Of a stretch of 44,112 nucleotides of DNA, positions 32,753 through 41,111 are shown one piece after another (positions within the stretch are counted from its first letter, which is position 1; every line of letters begins with the position of its first letter). The notes under the pieces were generated by a model. It was not told where the DNA came from. It did no database searches and worked only from the letters and a program-made list of their open reading frames with translations. Made by a program: the position numbers and the translations under genes. Origin of the DNA: Deltaproteobacteria bacterium (GTDB lineage Bacteria > Desulfobacterota > Syntrophobacteria > BM002); NCBI GenBank assembly GCA_020347625.1, contig CP070735.1, forward strand, positions 741,029 to 785,140, given 5' to 3'.

Positions 32753-33211
32753 TTATGGTGCGGACCAGATTACATCATCCCCCTCCCCTCTAATTGTGAA
32801 GCTTGGTCTGCCATCTTCACTGATCGTCAAGAGTGCAATTCCTTTCTCACCAGTCATCCTGAATTGTGGTTCTCCATCTTTCAACTCCAGGGTGAGAAGC
32901 TCCGCATGGCTCGCATCATAAAAACTCATTACCGTGCTTTCTGCTGACGCCGAAATCGCAATCCGTTCATTACCATCTGTGTCTGCGAAGCTTAATTGTT
33001 GGGTCACCATTTCATAGGCAGTGACCCTCGATGTACGTATTTCATATTGAAGTTGTCTCAATTTGCCAAGGACAAAAGCCGCGGCGACAAAGATCAGCGC
33101 CGGCAATATAAAGGTTCTTGTCTGTACGCTCAGACGGTCATAATAGCCACCAAGGAGCATGAAGAAAATGATTAGTGCTAATAACTTTGGCCAATCTTTC
33201 TTAACAATCAT
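32753..33211 (-). CDS. Membrane protein with repeated beta motifs, ending W-x-AP
   Basis: A 152-aa protein with two membrane segments (about 9-24 and 34-50), then an extracytoplasmic domain of repeated strands with D-x-x-G turns: FADTDGNERIAIS, LELKDGEPQFRMTG, ISEDGRPSFTIRG and the end DVIWSAP. The protein at 43059-43634 has the same repeat style and ends VVWKAP. No named family is recognised. SD site GGAGG lies about 8 nt before the ATG. Confidence 0.72.
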   Translation of the reverse strand: MIVKKDWPKLLALIIFFMLLGGYYDRLSVQTRTFILPALIFVAAAFVLGKLRQLQYEIRTSRVTAYEMVTQQLSFADTDGNERIAISASAESTVMSFYDASHAELLTLELKDGEPQFRMTGEKGIALLTISEDGRPSFTIRGEGDDVIWSAP

Positions 33212-33276
33212 CTGACCCTCCTCCCGGAAAGAGCGGGGATTCGTTTTTCATGATTATGATTCATTGGGGCAAAGAG

Positions 33277-33326
33277 CATCCGCCGTCGTTACGCCAAGGC
33301 GTAACTATGGCGGACAAGTAGGGCAT
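33277..33326. repeat. Palindromic element, copy 3
   Basis: CATCCGCCGTC, inner arms GTTACGCC/GGCGTAAC, outer CCGCC/GGCGG, tail ACAAGTAGGGCAT. It is flanked on both sides by GCATAGA-like words, as the other copies are. Confidence 0.92.
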
Positions 33327-33351
33327 CGGGCATAGAGTAATGAGTGAACCC

Positions 33352-33548
33352 TTTACCCCTTACCCTTCACCTTTCACCGTTCACCACTTACTCCTGACTC
33401 CTCATATAATCTTCCACCCTTCCCTCCTTAACAAAACGGTACCTTTTGTCAACAGAAAACGGTGAAAGGTAAACGGTGAAGCGTAAACAGTTGTGGAACA
33501 AATCCGCTTACTGTTTATCCTTTACCCTTTACTCTTCACCGTTTACTG
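33352..33548. repeat. Three TTCACCC/GGTGAAA heptad tracts in alternating orientation
   Basis: 33352-33407 (TTTACCC, CTTACCC, TTCACCT, TTCACCG, TTCACCA, CTTACTC, CTGACTC, CTCATAT), 33459-33493 in the opposite sense (ACGGTGA, AAGGTAA, ACGGTGA, AGCGTAA, ACAGTTG) and 33507-33548 forward again. The second and third could form a hairpin. The gap 33212-33709 contains only these and the palindrome. Confidence 0.9.
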
Positions 33549-33709
33549 ATTGCCAATCGCTCTGGTCTATTTCATTTCACAAAAATCGGTGCGACATAGT
33601 TTTCTTGTCTGGACGATAGGGTTAAATTTACTTAAATGAAACTAAACTAATGGTCTCTTTGGTTGTCAGACTTGTCCATTCTGACAGGTCTGCCCGAGGA
33701 GGGGCAACT

Positions 33710-34006
33710 ATGTATATAGACGAGCATGTTACTCCAGACAACATTGAAGATATAAAAGAAAGTCTAGGCGATTATGACTATGTGGAAGAGATCGAAGTCG
33801 GTGATGTTATCTCAGTAATAGAATGTGGAGAAAGTTATAGGATCATTACTTGGGAGAATCGGTATGAAGAGCGTAACGCCGTCATCGATTTCGGCGATGA
33901 TTATCTATGGGGGGAATGGGATGGCGTCAGGATAACCGTAGAGTATGGCGATGAGATTCTCACTTATGATATTGATGGCGACTGCAGGTTTTTGGGCGTT
34001 ATGTGA
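33710..34006 (+). CDS. Acidic 98-aa protein of unknown function
   Basis: Very acidic (many Asp/Glu, few Lys), predicted beta-rich: MYIDEHVTPDNIEDIKESLG, VGDVISVIECGESYRIITWE, YLWGEWDGVRITVEYGDEIL. No Cys cluster and no membrane segment. AGGAGGGG is 5-7 nt before the ATG at 33710, so this start is preferred over 33650. No family recognised. Confidence 0.65.
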   Translation: MYIDEHVTPDNIEDIKESLGDYDYVEEIEVGDVISVIECGESYRIITWENRYEERNAVIDFGDDYLWGEWDGVRITVEYGDEILTYDIDGDCRFLGVM

Positions 34007-34120
34007 AAAAACCTAGTATAAGAACCAGAGAACTGGCCGTCGGAAGATATACGTCCGCGGGCATGGGATCTTTCTCAGATGATCGGAGCGGCTGCCTAGA
34101 TCCATCTAGAGAACCGGCTC

Positions 34121-34414
34121 TCAAACATTGACCAACCGCATTCCTGCCTCTGGATAGCGCGTGCCAGCGGCAACATTCTTAGGTGCGATGGTGTCGATTC
34201 GGTTCAGATCTTCTCGAGTCAGTTCAACCTGCAAAGCTGCAAGGTTTTCTTCCAAATAGCTTATCCGTTTTGTTCCTGGAATTGGAACAATGTCCTCTGC
34301 CTGGGCCAGTACCCACGCCAGAGCAAGCTGAGCGGGAGTACACCCTTTTTCATCTGCCATTTCCTGGATTTTTCTTACAAGTCGAAGGTTGCGATGGAAA
34401 TTCTCCCCTTGAAG
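34121..34414 (-). pseudogene. C-terminal remnant of an aldo/keto reductase
   Basis: Encodes about 98 residues matching the last third of an aldo/keto reductase: [54 protein letters not shown] and a normal C-terminus. The barrel strands with the catalytic Asp, Tyr, Lys and His are missing and the upstream DNA is the DUF4389 gene, so the 5' part has been lost or replaced. No SD site before the possible ATG at 34456. Regarded as a decayed gene. Confidence 0.8.
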
Positions 34415-34424
34415 ATTGCAGCAG

Positions 34425-34733
34425 CTAGCGGAAACTGACGTGTTCCACCGGCTCATCTATCTCTGCCGGAAAATCATTTAAGGGAAAGGGACGTTGGTTC
34501 TGATTTAGAGTAAGATAACGCATGACTTCGTAGGTGTAAGTCGACACCTTATTGGAAAAGCTTCTCACTGAATCATTGTAGCTTAGCGTGATGAGAAGAT
34601 AGATGTATTGGAAGACAACGGCGATCTGAACGATCAGTTTTATGATTTCAAAAATCACGAGATAGAGCACTGTGTAAAGCAGCCGAATGGCGATATTTTT
34701 CCTGGATAAGCCGTTCTCTTTCTTCTCCTGCAT
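34425..34733 (-). CDS. DUF4389 family membrane protein
   Basis: A 102-aa inner-membrane protein with one long or two short hydrophobic helices ([32 protein letters not shown]) followed by the family's [19 protein letters not shown] and RPFPLNDFP. Function unknown. GGAGGCG lies 4 nt before the ATG at 34733 (alternative 34745). The stop is followed directly by the aldo/keto reductase remnant. Confidence 0.85.
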   Translation of the reverse strand: MQEKKENGLSRKNIAIRLLYTVLYLVIFEIIKLIVQIAVVFQYIYLLITLSYNDSVRSFSNKVSTYTYEVMRYLTLNQNQRPFPLNDFPAEIDEPVEHVSFR

Positions 34734-34758
34734 GATCGCCTCCATTTGGGAAAGGTAA

Positions 34759-35044
34759 AAGGCTCAAGGTGCAAGGTGCAAGATACTGGGAAAGAAAAAA
34801 TATTAAAAATACATTCTACCCTTTACCTTTCCCTTTGCGCAGCTCAAAACCAAGTCCTTCTATTCTTTACATTTCGGACCCTCGATTTCTAGTTTCCGAC
34901 TCCACAGAGTTAGTGCCTAGTCCCTGGTGTATACTGTCGGCTGCCAGCTGCCCCCTGCCTGCTGCCTACTGAATTGTCCCCGCGTCCCCGTGTCACCCCA
35001 TTTCCGCGTCGTCCCGCAGTGCTTAGTCCCTGGTGCTCACTGGC
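34759..35044. repeat. Mixed heptad and octamer repeats over a 300-bp gap
   Basis: AAGGTGC heptads at 34759-34786; TAGTGCC/TAGTCCC words at 34911-34931; CCAGCTG/CCTGCTG words at 34937-34971; GTCCCCGC octamers near 34976-35015; AGTGCTT/AGTCCCT/GGTGCTC at 35018-35044. The last overlaps the stop codon of the 35037 gene. Confidence 0.85.
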
Positions 35045-35867
35045 CTTGAATGCCAAACATGCTGTGTTTCTTGTAGTGAAGATAGTGTTCGGCTATGAAA
35101 TTAAGCGGTTTTTGGGCAGCATGAAAATTAGCATGAAACAGCCAGAAAACCTCAGATAGTCCATAGGTTCCGGCAGCTGGGTGCTCAGCAGCCAATTTGT
35201 AGAATTTTCTACCCTCCTCCAAGTATTCGGTCGCGTTCCTTCTCACCCTGCCGACTTGCTGAGGCCTCAACTCTCCTGTTGATGGATAGCGGTAGCTAAA
35301 CTGGACATATCCAGGAAACACGCCCAGCATGAACAAGCAGATATCGGCAATTCTCTTGAAAAAACCCAATCTGTGTTCCTCATCCACCGACTCACAAAAG
35401 CGTGTAAGGCTATCGATGTCAAGGTCGTTGAACCTTATTTTCCGCCAGATGCCTTTCCGAACTCGGTAGGAAATCGAATAACTCTCGATTTTGGTAAAAG
35501 AAGAAAGCATCTCCGCCAGATAAAGCAGAACCGGTTGCCTCGATATGAGCTCAACCACCTCTTTGGTATCGAAGACTGCAATCTTCTTTGTTCCCTCTAT
35601 CTCGATGGTGTGCGAGGCGGCCTCCATTTCTTTACGGGCTTTTCTGAGGAGGATTTCGAAATAAAGCCTTGGCGATATTTTCAGAAACAGTTCTTCATCG
35701 GCCACGACCTGGCGGAAAGTTCTTTTATCACCGATGAAACTGTCTCGAAAGTCCTCGTCTTGCTGGATAAGTTGTCTGAGTTTCGCTTTGTCCTTGACGT
35801 CAGGGGCTACCACTGAAACCAGAAAATCGAGATCTGCATCGGTGAATCTGAGACTTCCACTTGTCAT
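35037..35867 (-). CDS. Conserved hypothetical protein, 276 aa
   Basis: A soluble, largely helical protein: DADLDFLVSVVAP, SPRLYFEILLRKARKEME, IAVFDTKEVVELI, VLLYLAEMLSSFTKIES, FNDLDIDSLTRFCE, FFKRIADICLFMLGVFPG and YGLSEVFWLFHANFHAAQKPLNFIAEHYL. I believe this set recurs in uncharacterised proteins of other bacteria, but I cannot name the family. No Cys-metal motif and no membrane segment. No strong SD site. Monocistronic; the gap 35868-36145 upstream has three 9-bp units (GCAGATTWA, 36046-36074). Confidence 0.75.
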   Translation of the reverse strand: MTSGSLRFTDADLDFLVSVVAPDVKDKAKLRQLIQQDEDFRDSFIGDKRTFRQVVADEELFLKISPRLYFEILLRKARKEMEAASHTIEIEGTKKIAVFDTKEVVELISRQPVLLYLAEMLSSFTKIESYSISYRVRKGIWRKIRFNDLDIDSLTRFCESVDEEHRLGFFKRIADICLFMLGVFPGYVQFSYRYPSTGELRPQQVGRVRRNATEYLEEGRKFYKLAAEHPAAGTYGLSEVFWLFHANFHAAQKPLNFIAEHYLHYKKHSMFGIQGQ

Positions 35868-36145
35868 TTCTATTTTCTTTTCTGAAGATAGTTAAGGAAT
35901 ATTCCTTGCAATACATTACCGCCAAGGAGGAACTGCAGTACTTGCCAATTTTACCATCTTTCGGTTGCGCGAATCCACGGCCAGCAGTATATATTTGGAG
36001 TCTGGGTTGCAGAGAGGTTATCTTTATATGCATTCCGGGTCAACCCGGCAGATTTAGCAGATTAAGCAGATTATGCCACTTGTTGGTCTTTTCAAGTTGA
36101 GGCGGCAGGGCTCCTCGCTCAGGGGAAATAGTTTTTTAAAACGGC

Positions 36146-36871
36146 ATGAATATGACTCAGAGGTCAGATCAACTGCCAGAGAGGGTTGCAATCATCTCTG
36201 ATCCACACGCGAATCTGCGAGGCGTTGAGCTCTGTTATAAGAAGATAAAATCTCTTGGAATAGAGCAGATATTTTGTTGCGGTGATCTGGTGGGCTATGG
36301 GCATGAACCCAACCAGGTGGTGGAGTTTTTCCGCGAGCATGACATCCCGACCATCTCCGGAAACCATGACAGGCTGGTTTGTGGCCAAAGCGAACCGGAG
36401 GGATGGAACCCGTTTGCCCTGAAGAAGATTGATTGGACCAAATCGGTTCTTACCGAAGCGAACGTTGCTTATCTGTCCAGCCTTCCAATAAATATGCTAG
36501 CAGATGACCACTGTATAGCCCATGGCGCCTGGAGCGATCCGGACAAGTACCTTTATGAAGAAAGGGATTTTTTTACAGAATTGGAGCATCTTCCCGCCAC
36601 ACTTATTTTCTATGGGCACACACATATGCCCAGCGTTTTTCAGTTTCTGCTCGCCGAGGGAAAGTGCGACTACCGCCATCTCATGCCCAGCGAGCCATCA
36701 GATGTCTTTGTCAAACTGCCAGAGAGCCGCAATCTTATTCTCGTCTCCTTTGTCAATCCCGGTACAGTTGGTTATCCACGCGGCATGAGTGGTCAGGCGA
36801 CTTTTGTGGTATGGGAGAGGGAAACGGGCAGGATATCATACCAGTTCTATAGCTTGCTGCAGAATAGGTGA
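36146..36871 (+). CDS. Calcineurin-like metallophosphoesterase
   Basis: A 241-aa two-metal phosphoesterase. Metal motifs: D19-P-H21 (ISDPHAN), CGDLVGYG (Asp47), GNHD (72-75), AHG and GHTH. The order and length fit the YfcE/DUF-type phosphodiesterases related to diadenosine-tetraphosphatase-like enzymes. The substrate is unknown. The start is uncertain (ATG at 36146 or 36152; no clear SD). The stop codon TGA is supplied by the first word of the heptad array that follows. Confidence 0.9.
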   Translation: MNMTQRSDQLPERVAIISDPHANLRGVELCYKKIKSLGIEQIFCCGDLVGYGHEPNQVVEFFREHDIPTISGNHDRLVCGQSEPEGWNPFALKKIDWTKSVLTEANVAYLSSLPINMLADDHCIAHGAWSDPDKYLYEERDFFTELEHLPATLIFYGHTHMPSVFQFLLAEGKCDYRHLMPSEPSDVFVKLPESRNLILVSFVNPGTVGYPRGMSGQATFVVWERETGRISYQFYSLLQNR

Positions 36872-36949
36872 AAGGTGAAGGGTGAACGGTGAAGGGTGAA
36901 AGGTGAGGGGTAAAGGGTGAAGGGTGAAGGGTGAAGGGTGAAGGGTTCA
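36866..36949. repeat. Twelve-unit GGGTGAA heptad array
   Basis: The cleanest array of the window: twelve 7-mers (AGGTGAA, GGGTGAA, CGGTGAA and variants), of which five are exactly GGGTGAA. The first unit overlaps the last two codons of the phosphoesterase (AGG TGA). Confidence 0.97.
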
Positions 36950-36976
36950 CTCCTTACTAGATGCTCCAAGCTTTTT

Positions 36977-37032
36977 CGCTATGCGCTATGCGCTTTGCGC
37001 TCTGCGACCTGCAATCTAAAATCTACAATTTG
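36977..37032. repeat. CGCTATG and CAATCTA heptad tract
   Basis: CGCTATG twice, CGCTTTG, CGCTCTG, CGACCTG, CAATCTA, AAATCTA, CAATTTG in one phase, ending 3 bp from the tenA stop codon. Two word families follow each other without losing phase. Confidence 0.92.
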
Positions 37033-37034
37033 CT

Positions 37035-37697
37035 TTATATCACCCATCCCTGCCGGTGGAACCCCATGTCCCAGAACAGGTACTCTAGCTTGGAAGTGGT
37101 TATGAAATGATTGCGAACCATTTCCTTTTCACCCTCCGTTAGCTCATGGGCAATTTGATCCATAACATCCAATACCTGCTGGACAATGGCAGTAAATTCA
37201 TCACTGGCATAGGTTTCGATCCAACGGCTAAAAAGTGCTCTTGGGGACCCTTTTTTCTCGAGCTCCTTACCAACCTCTCCGTAAATCCAGTAACATGGAA
37301 GGAAAGCTCCCATCCCCTCGTAGAACGGGCGTTCGTAAGCAACCCTCAATAGATAGGAGGTGTAAAGGAGGTTGTTTGGTGCCATGGGGGTGGTGTAGAC
37401 GTCTGCTTCTGTGAGCTTCCAATCCTTGAAGAAACTCTCATGGAGTGCGCGCTCCACCTGAATGGTATCTCTGGCGTGTTCGGCAAACATCATGAGCCAT
37501 TTGTCCTCCGGGGCTTTTGCTCCCAATATGGCAAGTCCCCTGGCGAAGTCCCGCAGGTAGAGGGCATCTTGGATGACATAAAAAAGGAAGGCCTCTTCAG
37601 ACAAAGAGCCATCCGTTAGCCCCCGGACAAAAGGATGCTCCAATATTTTTGCATATATTTCTTCTATGGAGTTCCACAAATAATCCGTAAGCTTCAT
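37035..37697 (-). CDS. tenA: TenA-family thiaminase II / aminopyrimidine aminohydrolase
   Basis: A 220-aa all-helical enzyme that hydrolyses thiamin breakdown products to salvage the HMP pyrimidine. The catalytic residues occupy the same numbers as in Bacillus subtilis TenA: Asp44 (QDALYL), Tyr112 (LLYTSYLL), Cys135 (FLPCYWIYG) and Glu205 (KLEYLFWD). No thiamin gene or TPP riboswitch is adjacent. GGGAGG precedes the ATG. An 8-bp repeat (ATTCCATT) lies at 37716-37747 upstream. Confidence 0.94.
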   Translation of the reverse strand: MKLTDYLWNSIEEIYAKILEHPFVRGLTDGSLSEEAFLFYVIQDALYLRDFARGLAILGAKAPEDKWLMMFAEHARDTIQVERALHESFFKDWKLTEADVYTTPMAPNNLLYTSYLLRVAYERPFYEGMGAFLPCYWIYGEVGKELEKKGSPRALFSRWIETYASDEFTAIVQQVLDVMDQIAHELTEGEKEMVRNHFITTSKLEYLFWDMGFHRQGWVI

Positions 37698-37715
37698 ACC
37701 ATTACCTCCCTCATC

Positions 37716-37747
37716 ATTCCATTATTCCATTATTCTACTATTCCTAT
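37716..37747. repeat. Period-8 tandem repeat ATTCCATT
   Basis: ATTCCATT twice, ATTCTACT, ATTCCTAT, 18 bp upstream of the tenA start codon. Confidence 0.85.
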
Positions 37748-37808
37748 GGTGTTTCCTGGCTCCTAAATTCTAGCTCCTGACTCCTTTTCAATCATTTGAA
37801 TATTCGAT

Positions 37809-38504
37809 CTACTGCTGACTAGCCCGTCGGATTTTTCTTGCCCGACTTTCCAACTCCGCTGCCTTGTCGTTCTCCTGAAGTTTCTTATAAAGTTCCGCCA
37901 TATTTTCCAATACAGTGGCGACATTAGGGTCGCTAGGGCCCAGACTCTTTTCCCATATCATCAATGCCCGTTTGTAAAGAACCTCTGCTTCACTATATTT
38001 ACCCTGAATCTTATACAAAAGGGCCAGATTGTTCAGCGACTGTCCCAGATCCGGATGATCCGGCGGCAAACTCTCTTCTCTAATTTTAAGTGCCCGTTGG
38101 TAAAGAGGTTCGGCTTCGCTATATTTGCCCTGAACTCTGTACAGCCCAGCTAGATTGTTGGCCGCTGTTGCCACCTTCGGATGGTTTGGTCCCAGAGTTC
38201 TTTCCTTTATTCTCAGGGCCTCTTTGTACAACAACTCAGCTTCGCTATACTTGCCCTGGATCCGGTATAAGGTCGCCAGGTTATTTTGAGATGTGGCCAC
38301 CCTGGGATCATCTGGTCCAAAGGTCTTTTCGGCTACCTCAAGCGCCCGCTCACCCAGGCTTACCGCCTCATCGTATTTTCCTTGCTGGTAGAGTTCCGCC
38401 ATCTGTAAATTGAGATCCGCCCAGCCCGTTTCTTCAGCATAAGAAGTTGAGATAGCAGTTGAGGTTATTACTAAAAATATAAATAATTTTAAATGTATAT
38501 CCAT
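37809..38504 (-). CDS. Secreted TPR protein (kinesin-light-chain-type repeats)
   Basis: A 231-aa exported protein: signal peptide MDIHLKLFIFLVITSTAISTSYAEE, then about four 42-residue tetratricopeptide repeats of the kinesin-light-chain type (NNLA-x-LY-x-IQGKYSEAE-x-LYK-x-AL ... DHP). TPR_10/TPR_12-like arrays scaffold protein complexes. The long upstream open frame to 38705 is an artefact of heptad repeats (38544-38571 and 38633-38660), since signal peptides do not lie 67 residues in. No good SD site at 38504. It follows the MFS gene on the same strand. Confidence 0.85.
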   Translation of the reverse strand: MDIHLKLFIFLVITSTAISTSYAEETGWADLNLQMAELYQQGKYDEAVSLGERALEVAEKTFGPDDPRVATSQNNLATLYRIQGKYSEAELLYKEALRIKERTLGPNHPKVATAANNLAGLYRVQGKYSEAEPLYQRALKIREESLPPDHPDLGQSLNNLALLYKIQGKYSEAEVLYKRALMIWEKSLGPSDPNVATVLENMAELYKKLQENDKAAELESRARKIRRASQQ

Positions 38505-38543
38505 ATATAAATATCGGAGATAAAGGTTCAACTGGAGTAAAGC

Positions 38544-38660
38544 AGATTTGAGATTGTAGATTGCAGATTGAGGAATCTTGTGGCTTATACTTGCTGCTTT
38601 GATCAAATGTTTGTCTAAGTGTTTTCGATCTCCAATCTGAAATCTAAAATCTACAATCTT
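38544..38660. repeat. Inverted pair of AGATTGC/CAATCTA heptad tracts
   Basis: 38544-38571: AGATTTG, AGATTGT, AGATTGC, AGATTGA. 38633-38660: CAATCTG, AAATCTA twice, CAATCTT. They are reverse complements around a 60-bp spacer, between the MFS and TPR genes. Confidence 0.9.
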
Positions 38661-38705
38661 TAATGTATCATCATGAGATAAACTTTGTTTTACTTTTTGT
38701 GCCAA

Positions 38706-39944
38706 TTAATCCTGGTGATTGGCTACTTCAAGTAAACTCTCAGATTTCAGATCACTCCCCCACAGGGCAAAGCCCGCTGTGCCCAACAGACCGCACCCAA
38801 ATGCAACCAGAAAGTTAACACTGGGCCCAATTTGCCATAAGAAGGCACCACCAAAAGCTGCTAAAGAGACCATAACGTCGCGCAAGAGATAGTAGAGGCC
38901 GAACATGGCTGCTTTGCGGTCCTCTGGTGCAAGATCCATAATGAGAGCTTTGCGTGTCGGTTCGCCGAACTCCTTTAGTCCTCGCAATATGAATGCTAAC
39001 ACAAGCCATGAAAATGACCGGCAGAACAGGAGTACCAACGGAAACAATGTGAAGAATATAAAGGTGATCAGCACAAAGGGTTTCTTGCTGCTGCGGTCGG
39101 CCAAATAGGCCACAGGAACATATACAGCTACAGCGGTGGCCATTTCTATGCTCGTCAAAATGCCGAACTCGAGAGCACTCACAGGTGCTGCAATGGTCTT
39201 CATGCACCAGACGACCACGAAAGCATAGGGGATCTGTTCACAGAACCGGACCAGAATGTCGGATACAAGCAGCCGTTTGAGCGCTGGAGACATTTCGCGC
39301 AAAATATTTTCCCCTGGCGCGAGCACTCGCCCATCAGCTGTAACATCCCTCGGCTCCTCTTCAATGAGCACTTGTTGCAACACTGCAGCCACCAACGAGA
39401 GTATGAGCGCAGCAACAAAGGCCAATCGCACACCGTCGCGTTCTCCCCAGATGGTGATGCACAGACCTCCCAAGATCGGCCCGAGGGCCATGGGAATACG
39501 TCTAACCAGGGAATGCATTGAAACGCCCATGGTCCGCTTGTTGATAGGTAGCACTTTTGCGACAAGGCTCATGGTTGCCGGCAAAGAAATGGCCGACCAT
39601 GATAGGAAAAAAACTGCCCCAATCAGAACAGCCTGCCATGCTGGGATCAATATGACCAGGAGGAATCCGGCCATGGCGATTATGTTGAAAAAGAGTAAGG
39701 CCCGTTTGTAGCCGAATCGATCGGAGAGATACCCGCCCGGGTAGGAGTAGAGAGCTGACAACAGATTGTCTAGGCCGCTGAGTAGACCGATTGACAGAGC
39801 ACTCCCACCCAAAGCGATGAGATAGATTGGCAAAAATCGCTCGGCCATCCGTTCGCCCATGCCTACTAGGATGACCATGCCAAGCATGCCAACCGTGCTT
39901 CTACGCAAGCCGAGGAAATCTGAAATACGTTGCAACCTGGTCAT
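38706..39944 (-). CDS. Major facilitator superfamily transporter
   Basis: A 412-aa inner-membrane carrier with twelve predicted hydrophobic segments. The MFS signature between helices 2 and 3 reads GGYLSDRFGYKRAL, and its half-repeat after the central loop reads YLADRSSKKPFV. The central cytoplasmic loop (about 200-225) carries PRDVTADGRVLAPGEN. Close to drug or sugar efflux-type MFS proteins of anaerobes; substrate unknown. No regulator is adjacent. Confidence 0.9.
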   Translation of the reverse strand: MTRLQRISDFLGLRRSTVGMLGMVILVGMGERMAERFLPIYLIALGGSALSIGLLSGLDNLLSALYSYPGGYLSDRFGYKRALLFFNIIAMAGFLLVILIPAWQAVLIGAVFFLSWSAISLPATMSLVAKVLPINKRTMGVSMHSLVRRIPMALGPILGGLCITIWGERDGVRLAFVAALILSLVAAVLQQVLIEEEPRDVTADGRVLAPGENILREMSPALKRLLVSDILVRFCEQIPYAFVVVWCMKTIAAPVSALEFGILTSIEMATAVAVYVPVAYLADRSSKKPFVLITFIFFTLFPLVLLFCRSFSWLVLAFILRGLKEFGEPTRKALIMDLAPEDRKAAMFGLYYLLRDVMVSLAAFGGAFLWQIGPSVNFLVAFGCGLLGTAGFALWGSDLKSESLLEVANHQD

Positions 39945-40086
39945 CTCAAACCAATATTTTTATTCCTGCTAGCCGTCGAACCGTGGTGGGTAAAGCAATG
40001 TTTAAGATTTGGAATTGCCTTACCCCAGATCCAGCCCAATAAACCATTTACCCGCAGAAAGCTCCAGAGGGGATTCATTCGTGAGC

Positions 40087-41064
40087 CTATTGGACGGTCA
40101 CCCTGAGGTAGATATCTCCACGGGTGTTATCGTCGAGTTGCTCTCCCGCACCGGAAAGGCGGAGTACAGTGCCATCGCGAGACCCGGGTGGCACGGTGAC
40201 TCTAAGAATCCGTTTTTTCGAGCCCGAGGTAATGTTGAGCAGCTTGCGTGTTCCCAGTTGGGCTTCTAATGGCGTAATTACAATAGATCCGTAGACGTGC
40301 GGACCATCTGTAGGGTATTGAGGCTCGGCTGGTTTGACAACTTGCAAACGGTGGGTCTTTTTCTTGGAGGTTTTCTCTCTTATTCGTCGGCTGATGCCAA
40401 ATTCTGGAGCAAGCACGAACAACTTGAGGGCAACCATACCAAAAACGAATCCACCTATGTGGGCCCACCACGCGATGCCTCCGTCATGACCAGTGGTGCC
40501 GGCGGCACTGAGGAATTGGAGGAAGAACCAGAAGCCCAGGAAGAAATAGGCTGGGATTTCTATGAAATAGGGTATGAAAAAGATGGGAATGAATGTGAGT
40601 ATTCGCGAGCGGGGATATAGCAGGAAATAGGCGCCCATAACTCCAGCAATGGCTCCGCTGGCTCCCACGGTCGGGAGCTGGGAATACAAATTGGTGAAAA
40701 GGTGTGATAGGCCTGAAGCAAGACCACAAAGGAGGTAGAAGATAAGATATTTCACCGGACCGAGTCGGTCTTCGACGTTATCGCCAAAGATATACAGCAT
40801 CCACATATTACCCAGGAGATGCCAGAAGCCGCCGTGAAGGAACATGAAGGATAGGAAGGAAAAAGCCTGCTGTCCTAGGGTGAATTGCGAAGCAATTTCT
40901 GGTACCGAGTAGCGTGCAGGAATCAATGCGTACGTAATGATGAATTCTTGCAACCTACTCCCCTGTGCCATCTGCAATAGGTATACAAGGGCATTGATGA
41001 TGATCAGTGTGGTGTTGACAACGGGATAGCTCTTGGACTGAATTGTGTCGCGAATAGGTATCAT
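40087..41064 (-). CDS. Rhomboid intramembrane protease fused to a DnaJ C-terminal-like domain
   Basis: A 325-aa protein. Residues 1-225 form a GlpG-like rhomboid with six membrane segments: HGGFWHLLGNMWMLYIFGDNVED (Asn86 oxyanion), catalytic Ser136 in TVGASGAIAGVMGAY and His202 in WWAHIGGFVFG. A basic linker (226-245, REKTSKKKTHR) follows. Residues 256-325 (GSIVITPLEAQLGTRKLLNI, RVTVPPGSRDGTVLRLSGAG, GDIYLRVTV) match the substrate-binding C-terminal domain of DnaJ/Hsp40, without a J domain. It could present misfolded membrane or cytosolic substrates. Monocistronic. Confidence 0.9.
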   Translation of the reverse strand: MIPIRDTIQSKSYPVVNTTLIIINALVYLLQMAQGSRLQEFIITYALIPARYSVPEIASQFTLGQQAFSFLSFMFLHGGFWHLLGNMWMLYIFGDNVEDRLGPVKYLIFYLLCGLASGLSHLFTNLYSQLPTVGASGAIAGVMGAYFLLYPRSRILTFIPIFFIPYFIEIPAYFFLGFWFFLQFLSAAGTTGHDGGIAWWAHIGGFVFGMVALKLFVLAPEFGISRRIREKTSKKKTHRLQVVKPAEPQYPTDGPHVYGSIVITPLEAQLGTRKLLNITSGSKKRILRVTVPPGSRDGTVLRLSGAGEQLDDNTRGDIYLRVTVQ

Positions 41065-41111
41065 GGATATGGTGAACGATCAGTTGCTTAGGGGTGTTTA
41101 AAGGAATTCCT

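Noticed and set aside
36866..36949. CRISPR array
   Set aside because: Units are 7 bp, directly adjacent and degenerate, with no spacers and no cas genes.
36753..36950. Minus-strand open frame with repeated PSPFT-type residues
   Set aside because: It is the translation of the GGGTGAA heptad array; 7-bp repeats cycle through all frames and create such frames. No SD site.
37698..37808. TPP riboswitch ahead of tenA
   Set aside because: The short upstream region contains an 8-bp repeat and none of the THI-box sequences.
38505..38705. 67-residue N-terminal extension of the secreted TPR protein
   Set aside because: The extension is heptad sequence and would bury the signal peptide inside the chain.
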